Assembly: GCA_037443945.1 (NCBI GenBank)
Contig: JBBINH010000008.1
Span: 32,882 to 96,881 of the forward strand
DNA length: 64,000 nucleotides
Direction of reading: 5' to 3'
DNA from: SSF26 sp037443945
Lineage (GTDB): Bacteria; Chloroflexota; Anaerolineae; J102
Part shown: piece after piece, positions 60,796 to 64,000 of the stretch
Layout: every line of letters starts with the position of its first letter
How positions within the stretch are numbered: position 1 is the stretch's first letter
Notes under the pieces: model-generated
The model's database searches: none
What the model was told of the DNA's origin: nothing
The model's input: the letters and a program-made list of their open reading frames with translations, nothing else
Program-made: the position numbers and the translations under genes

Positions 60796-61229
60796 GTGAC
60801 TTCCTCCTTGTGCTTGTAGCTGTCGTCCAACGGCACCAAGCTCAGCCGCTGAAGCTTTTCGAGTAAAGCAGATCAACTTAGACGGAATCCTTCCGTGCCT
60901 CACCTAACGATGCGTAGTGAGCCGTACACCTGGCTTGCCGGGATTATAAACCCACTCGCAGCCTGAGTCGATGGTTTTTAGCTCAGGAAAAAGCCCCCGG
61001 CAAGGGGACGGCGCACCACCCCGGACAAGTCGGCTGTGGCGATGCTTTGGGCCTGTGAACGCCGCCCGAACGGCTGCTTATGCCCGAAAACGGGCAAAAA
61101 GCAGCGGAAGCGAGGTTCGGGGCAGCTCGCTTGAGACGCCACCGCCCACCAACACCTACCAACAAAAGAGAGAACCGAGCCCCAAGTCAAGGAAAGCACG
61201 GGTGGGCGTGAGCGTTTATAATTCGCTCT
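60796..61229. other. 434-bp intergenic region
   Basis: No gene recognised. It contains a hairpin GCTGCTT-A-TGCCCG-AAAA-CGGGCA-AA-AAGCAGC (61073-61105). The frames here are not credible. Confidence 0.5.
61217..61222 (+). promoter_or_regulatory. -10 box for an apparently leaderless DUF2723 message
   Basis: TATAAT ends 7 bases before the ATG at 61230, so transcription should start at or next to the start codon. There is no ribosome-binding site and a poor -35. Confidence 0.55.
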
Positions 61230-63122
61230 ATGGCGAGTCCTGCTGTCAGCGCTTCTGCCGCAACCGGCCGCCGTTTCCTGTCCCATCTGGGGCCGGCTCT
61301 TGGTGTAGGAACCACTGCCTTTCTGCTTTACCTGGCCACGCTGGCGCCTTCGGTGGTGAAGGGCGACGGCGGCGAACTGCAGCTGGTCTTACCTCGACTC
61401 GGGGTACCGCATCCCACCGGTTACCCACTTCTCACCCTGGTCGGCTGGCTTTTTGCCCGGCTCCCGCTGGGTGGAGATGTGGCCTGGCGCATCAACCTGC
61501 TCAGCGCTATCGGCGGCGCCCTGGCCGTGATCCTATTCGTGTTGTTCGTGCGTGCGATCGGGGTCGGTCGCGGTCCTGCGGCTGCCGTAGCCCTCACCAT
61601 GGCCGCAAGCCCGGAGCTGTGGAAGCACGCCCAGGCCGCCGAAGTCTACGGTTTGGCCCATGTCTTTATCTTCCTGGTCTTGTGGTTGTTGTGGCGGTGG
61701 GGACGGGGTCAGACTCCATTGTGGTGGGTGGGCCTGGGCTTTGGCCTCGGTCTGACCCATCATATCAACCTGCGCCTGCTCATCCTGCCGGCCCTGCTCT
61801 ATCTCTTTCTGGTCGATCGCCGGCTGTTCCGGCAGCCGCGGCGCTGGTTGCCGGCGGTGGTGGCCCTCCTGGGGCCTTTGCTGCTCTACGGCCTGCTTCC
61901 CCTGCGCGCGGCCTACTTTCAGGCCCTCCCCGACCTGCAAGGTCGCATCCTCGGCGTACCCAAGCCGGTCGCAGCCGGTTTGATATCGCCCCACTACTAC
62001 GGCGGATTTTGGAACCTGGTCCTAGCCCTCGACTACGGCCGACAATGGCTCGGTGCCACCGATCCGCTGGGATGGACGGCCATTGAAGACGCCGCCCGCC
62101 TGGCCCTGCGGCAGTTTCCCTGGCCGGCGCTGCTTCTGCTGATCCCCGGCTGGATCGGCCTGGCGCGCAGGGACGGCCGCTTCACCGTCCTGTTGCTGCT
62201 GGCCTGGGGGCTGTGGCTGTGGGCAGCGCTGCGCTTTTGGACGCAAGTCGGCGAAAACGGCGGCAGCTTCATCCCCCTGTATTCCTTGCTGGCGGTGTGG
62301 ATGGCCGTAGGGGCGGAGGGTGTGCTGGGGGAAGTGAGGCGACGGTGGCCACGACTCCAACCCCGATTGGGCTATGGGTTCCTGGTCGTGTTGTGGCTGC
62401 TCCCGGTAGTCCAGATCGCCCAACAATGGCAACCGGCCCTGGCCCGTCGCCAGGTCGACGTGCGCAAGCAAGCGCTGGCCCTCCTGCAAGAACCGCTGCC
62501 CCCAGGTGCCGTTATCGTCGGCGACTGGGAATTTATCACCCCCCTGCGCTATCTGCAGCGCCTGGAAGGGATACGACCCGATCTCTGGATTATCCATGCC
62601 GGTCCTGAAGGGGCCGCCATCCTGCAACCACGCGCTGCGGCCGAGGGCATTCCGTTTCTGGTCTTGCGTGTTAGCCCTGCCGGCTGGCGGCTGCTGCCCG
62701 TTCCTGCTTATGCCCCCGTTACCCCTGCCCATCCCGACCGGCGCCACCTCGATGCGGCCGTGCGATGGCTGGGATACGACCTGGCATCGACCGTGGCCCG
62801 TGGCGGCGAGGTTTTATCGCTCACGTTTTACTGGGAGGTCGATACCACTCCTACCGCCAATTGGACGACCTTCATCCACCTGATCGATGCGACCGAGACG
62901 AAGTGGGCACAGGTCGACCGGATGCCTGTGGGTCTCGTTTATCCGCCCACCGCCTGGCAACCGGGCCGCACGATCGTCGATCCTTACGAACTGGTCCTGC
63001 CTGCCGATCTGCCGCCGGGCCGCTATCAACTCATCTTCGGGGCCTATCAGGGCGATCGTCGCTTCATCTGGGCCGACGGCAGCGATGTGCAGTTCCTGAC
63101 GACCATCACCGTCAGGGAATAA
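61230..63122 (+). CDS. DUF2723 polytopic membrane protein (GT-C-like)
   Basis: 630 residues with about ten transmembrane helices in the first 400. DUF2723 signature: LATLAPSVVKGDGGELQLVLPRLGVPHPTGYPLLTLVGWLF, where the Asp/Glu pair resembles the catalytic loop of GT-C glycosyltransferases. A luminal-type beta-rich C-terminus follows (LDAAVRWLGYDLASTV ... LSLTFYWEVDTTPTANWTTFIHLID). Probably transfers a lipid-linked sugar or acts in cell-surface glycosylation; unproven. Confidence 0.85.
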   Translation: MASPAVSASAATGRRFLSHLGPALGVGTTAFLLYLATLAPSVVKGDGGELQLVLPRLGVPHPTGYPLLTLVGWLFARLPLGGDVAWRINLLSAIGGALAVILFVLFVRAIGVGRGPAAAVALTMAASPELWKHAQAAEVYGLAHVFIFLVLWLLWRWGRGQTPLWWVGLGFGLGLTHHINLRLLILPALLYLFLVDRRLFRQPRRWLPAVVALLGPLLLYGLLPLRAAYFQALPDLQGRILGVPKPVAAGLISPHYYGGFWNLVLALDYGRQWLGATDPLGWTAIEDAARLALRQFPWPALLLLIPGWIGLARRDGRFTVLLLLAWGLWLWAALRFWTQVGENGGSFIPLYSLLAVWMAVGAEGVLGEVRRRWPRLQPRLGYGFLVVLWLLPVVQIAQQWQPALARRQVDVRKQALALLQEPLPPGAVIVGDWEFITPLRYLQRLEGIRPDLWIIHAGPEGAAILQPRAAAEGIPFLVLRVSPAGWRLLPVPAYAPVTPAHPDRRHLDAAVRWLGYDLASTVARGGEVLSLTFYWEVDTTPTANWTTFIHLIDATETKWAQVDRMPVGLVYPPTAWQPGRTIVDPYELVLPADLPPGRYQLIFGAYQGDRRFIWADGSDVQFLTTITVRE

Positions 63123-63343
63123 GCCGACTTCCTGTTCGACTCAATAGGAGTCTGCTGCCGGAACGAGAGGCCAGAGATGAACCGGATTGGCCCTGCTCTG
63201 AGACGGAGCGCCGTTGGCCGCGCCGTGTACCGATGGCTCTGCGCGCCGAACATGGCCGGCAGCGAGGCACGACCGTATGCGGCGACAAAACAGGCCCTCT
63301 CGCCGTTCCCCGCCATGCTCATTGACGCCCTCGCTTCGCCGGC

Positions 63344-64000
63344 TCAGGGTGCAAAGCTCAGATCGGCCAGGATGCTGCTCTCGGCTTCGGCCACAACGGC
63401 AAAACGATAGATCAAGCCTTTGTGGGCTATGTAAACGGCACAGGCCGGCGCTATCAGGTGCCGGGAGCAGACGCGCACGGCCGGCAGACCGGCCATGGTC
63501 AGGGTTTCCGTCGCCTCGTCACGGGTCAGAAGACCGTTGACCTGCAACCAGGCCAGCGGTTGTAGCTGCGCGCTGTTTGCATACACGCTGATCAGCAGCC
63601 GCAGCGGTTCCAGTTCGGCCGTGCCGGCCGCCACCATGTCCCGGTCATGGAAACCGATGTGGGCCAGCGCCGGTAGGTTGGCGAAGTCGGGCGGATCGGG
63701 GGGCAGCCATTCCGTCCAGTGGCCGGGCAGGCGCAGGGTAAAGCCAAAGGCAGGATGCCGATAGACGATCCAGGGTACAACCGCATTCTGAGGGCCCAGG
63801 GTGACGGTGTCCTCCGTGATCGCCGTTTCCATGCCGGCGGGCATACTGCTGGCGACGGCGCCGGCCTGACCGGGCCGGTCCGCCGGTCCCTGCACAACGG
63901 TTTCGGCATCGGCAGCGCCGGCGACGTCATGGCCGATCACGGTCTCGGCGTCCGTTGCCGGGCCGACCTGAGCCGGTACCGAGCCGGGTTCGGCCGGGGC
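63344..64000 (-). CDS. Envelope-type hypothetical protein, N-terminus outside the window
   Basis: The frame is open to the window edge, giving at least 218 residues. The visible part starts with an Ala/Pro/Glu/Thr/Val-rich linker, then a compact domain (VPWIVYRHPAFGFTLRLPGHWTEWLPP ... RLLISVYANSAQLQPLAWLQVN ... VYIAHKGLIYRFAVVAEAES) that resembles the PsbP/DUF1795-like folds found after similar linkers in Chloroflexota lipoproteins. This assignment is by pattern only. Convergent with the DUF2723 gene, with 221 bases between them and nothing notable in the gap. Confidence 0.55.
   Translation of the reverse strand, partial: APAEPGSVPAQVGPATDAETVIGHDVAGAADAETVVQGPADRPGQAGAVASSMPAGMETAITEDTVTLGPQNAVVPWIVYRHPAFGFTLRLPGHWTEWLPPDPPDFANLPALAHIGFHDRDMVAAGTAELEPLRLLISVYANSAQLQPLAWLQVNGLLTRDEATETLTMAGLPAVRVCSRHLIAPACAVYIAHKGLIYRFAVVAEAESSILADLSFAP

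Noticed and set aside
60971..62086. Plus-strand frame overlapping the DUF2723 gene
   Set aside because: It is Pro/Arg/Gly-rich without similarity and overlaps a clear membrane protein in another frame.

Overview
The window looks like one stretch of a GC-rich (roughly 60-63 % by eye) bacterial chromosome, most likely a member of the Chloroflexota (Anaerolineae/Caldilineae type). This rests on gene content and protein style: long Pro/Thr linkers in envelope proteins, a fused FAD/[2Fe-2S] xanthine dehydrogenase subunit, a baeRF-type release-factor homologue, DUF2723 and DUF4139 proteins, many TolB/NUDIX/radical-SAM proteins, and -10 boxes of the TATAAT/TAGAAT kind. I cannot confirm the taxon without a search. 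No rRNA, tRNA, CRISPR array, IS element or prophage was seen.

Layout. 1-2.6 kb (minus): xanthine-dehydrogenase-like genes, cut by the window edge. 2.7-6.7 kb (minus): glycerophosphodiesterase, then an acyl-CoA dehydrogenase/ETF operon. 6.9-10.6 kb (plus): starch-synthase-like glycosyltransferase, YdcF/SanA-like protein, cobalamin adenosyltransferase, HD phosphohydrolase. 10.7-18 kb: DUF4139 protein, a baeRF gene behind an elaborate leader, a sugar-binding-domain protein and a ClpC-type ATPase. 18.1-25.8 kb (plus): YgeY peptidase, NUDIX, YgeW carbamoyltransferase-like protein, carbamate kinase, two fold-II PLP enzymes and a metallo-beta-lactamase-fold protein. Together with the xanthine dehydrogenase this resembles the anaerobic purine/urate-degradation gene set, with different PLP enzymes where YgeX would be expected. 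25.8-29.7 kb: TolB-like propeller, a thiolase-like/DUF1684 pair, a basic repeat-tail protein. 29.8-35 kb (minus): HtrA-YceI-response regulator-histidine kinase operon and a secreted helical-repeat protein.

35.6-39.8 kb (plus): a possible sulfur module (unknown secreted protein, Tat-exported FccB-like flavoprotein, YeeE/YedE transporter, DUF2231 protein). 40.4-41.3 kb: an AT-rich orphan DNA methyltransferase, probably acquired. 41.3-45.6 kb (minus): three radical SAM genes, two of them B12-binding type, surrounding a 68-residue protein, behind a strong promoter with a perfect AT-rich palindrome. 45.9-50.4 kb: a nitrilase-fold protein without its cysteine, and a fusion of two unrelated ferredoxin-NADP reductase types with two small membrane proteins. 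50.7-59 kb: methyltetrahydrofolate methyltransferase, 7Fe-type ferredoxin, MttB-family methyltransferase and SoxB-SoxD-SoxA, whose SoxA keeps two cysteine sets for [2Fe-2S] clusters; this looks like a methylamine/sarcosine one-carbon module. 59-64 kb: PurH, a broken DUF433 gene, a DUF2723 membrane protein with an apparently leaderless promoter, and an edge-truncated secreted protein.

The parts most worth following up are the leader of the baeRF gene, the radical SAM/small-protein operon, the iron-sulfur version of sarcosine oxidase, the variant YgeW/YgeY cluster and the fused ferredoxin reductase.
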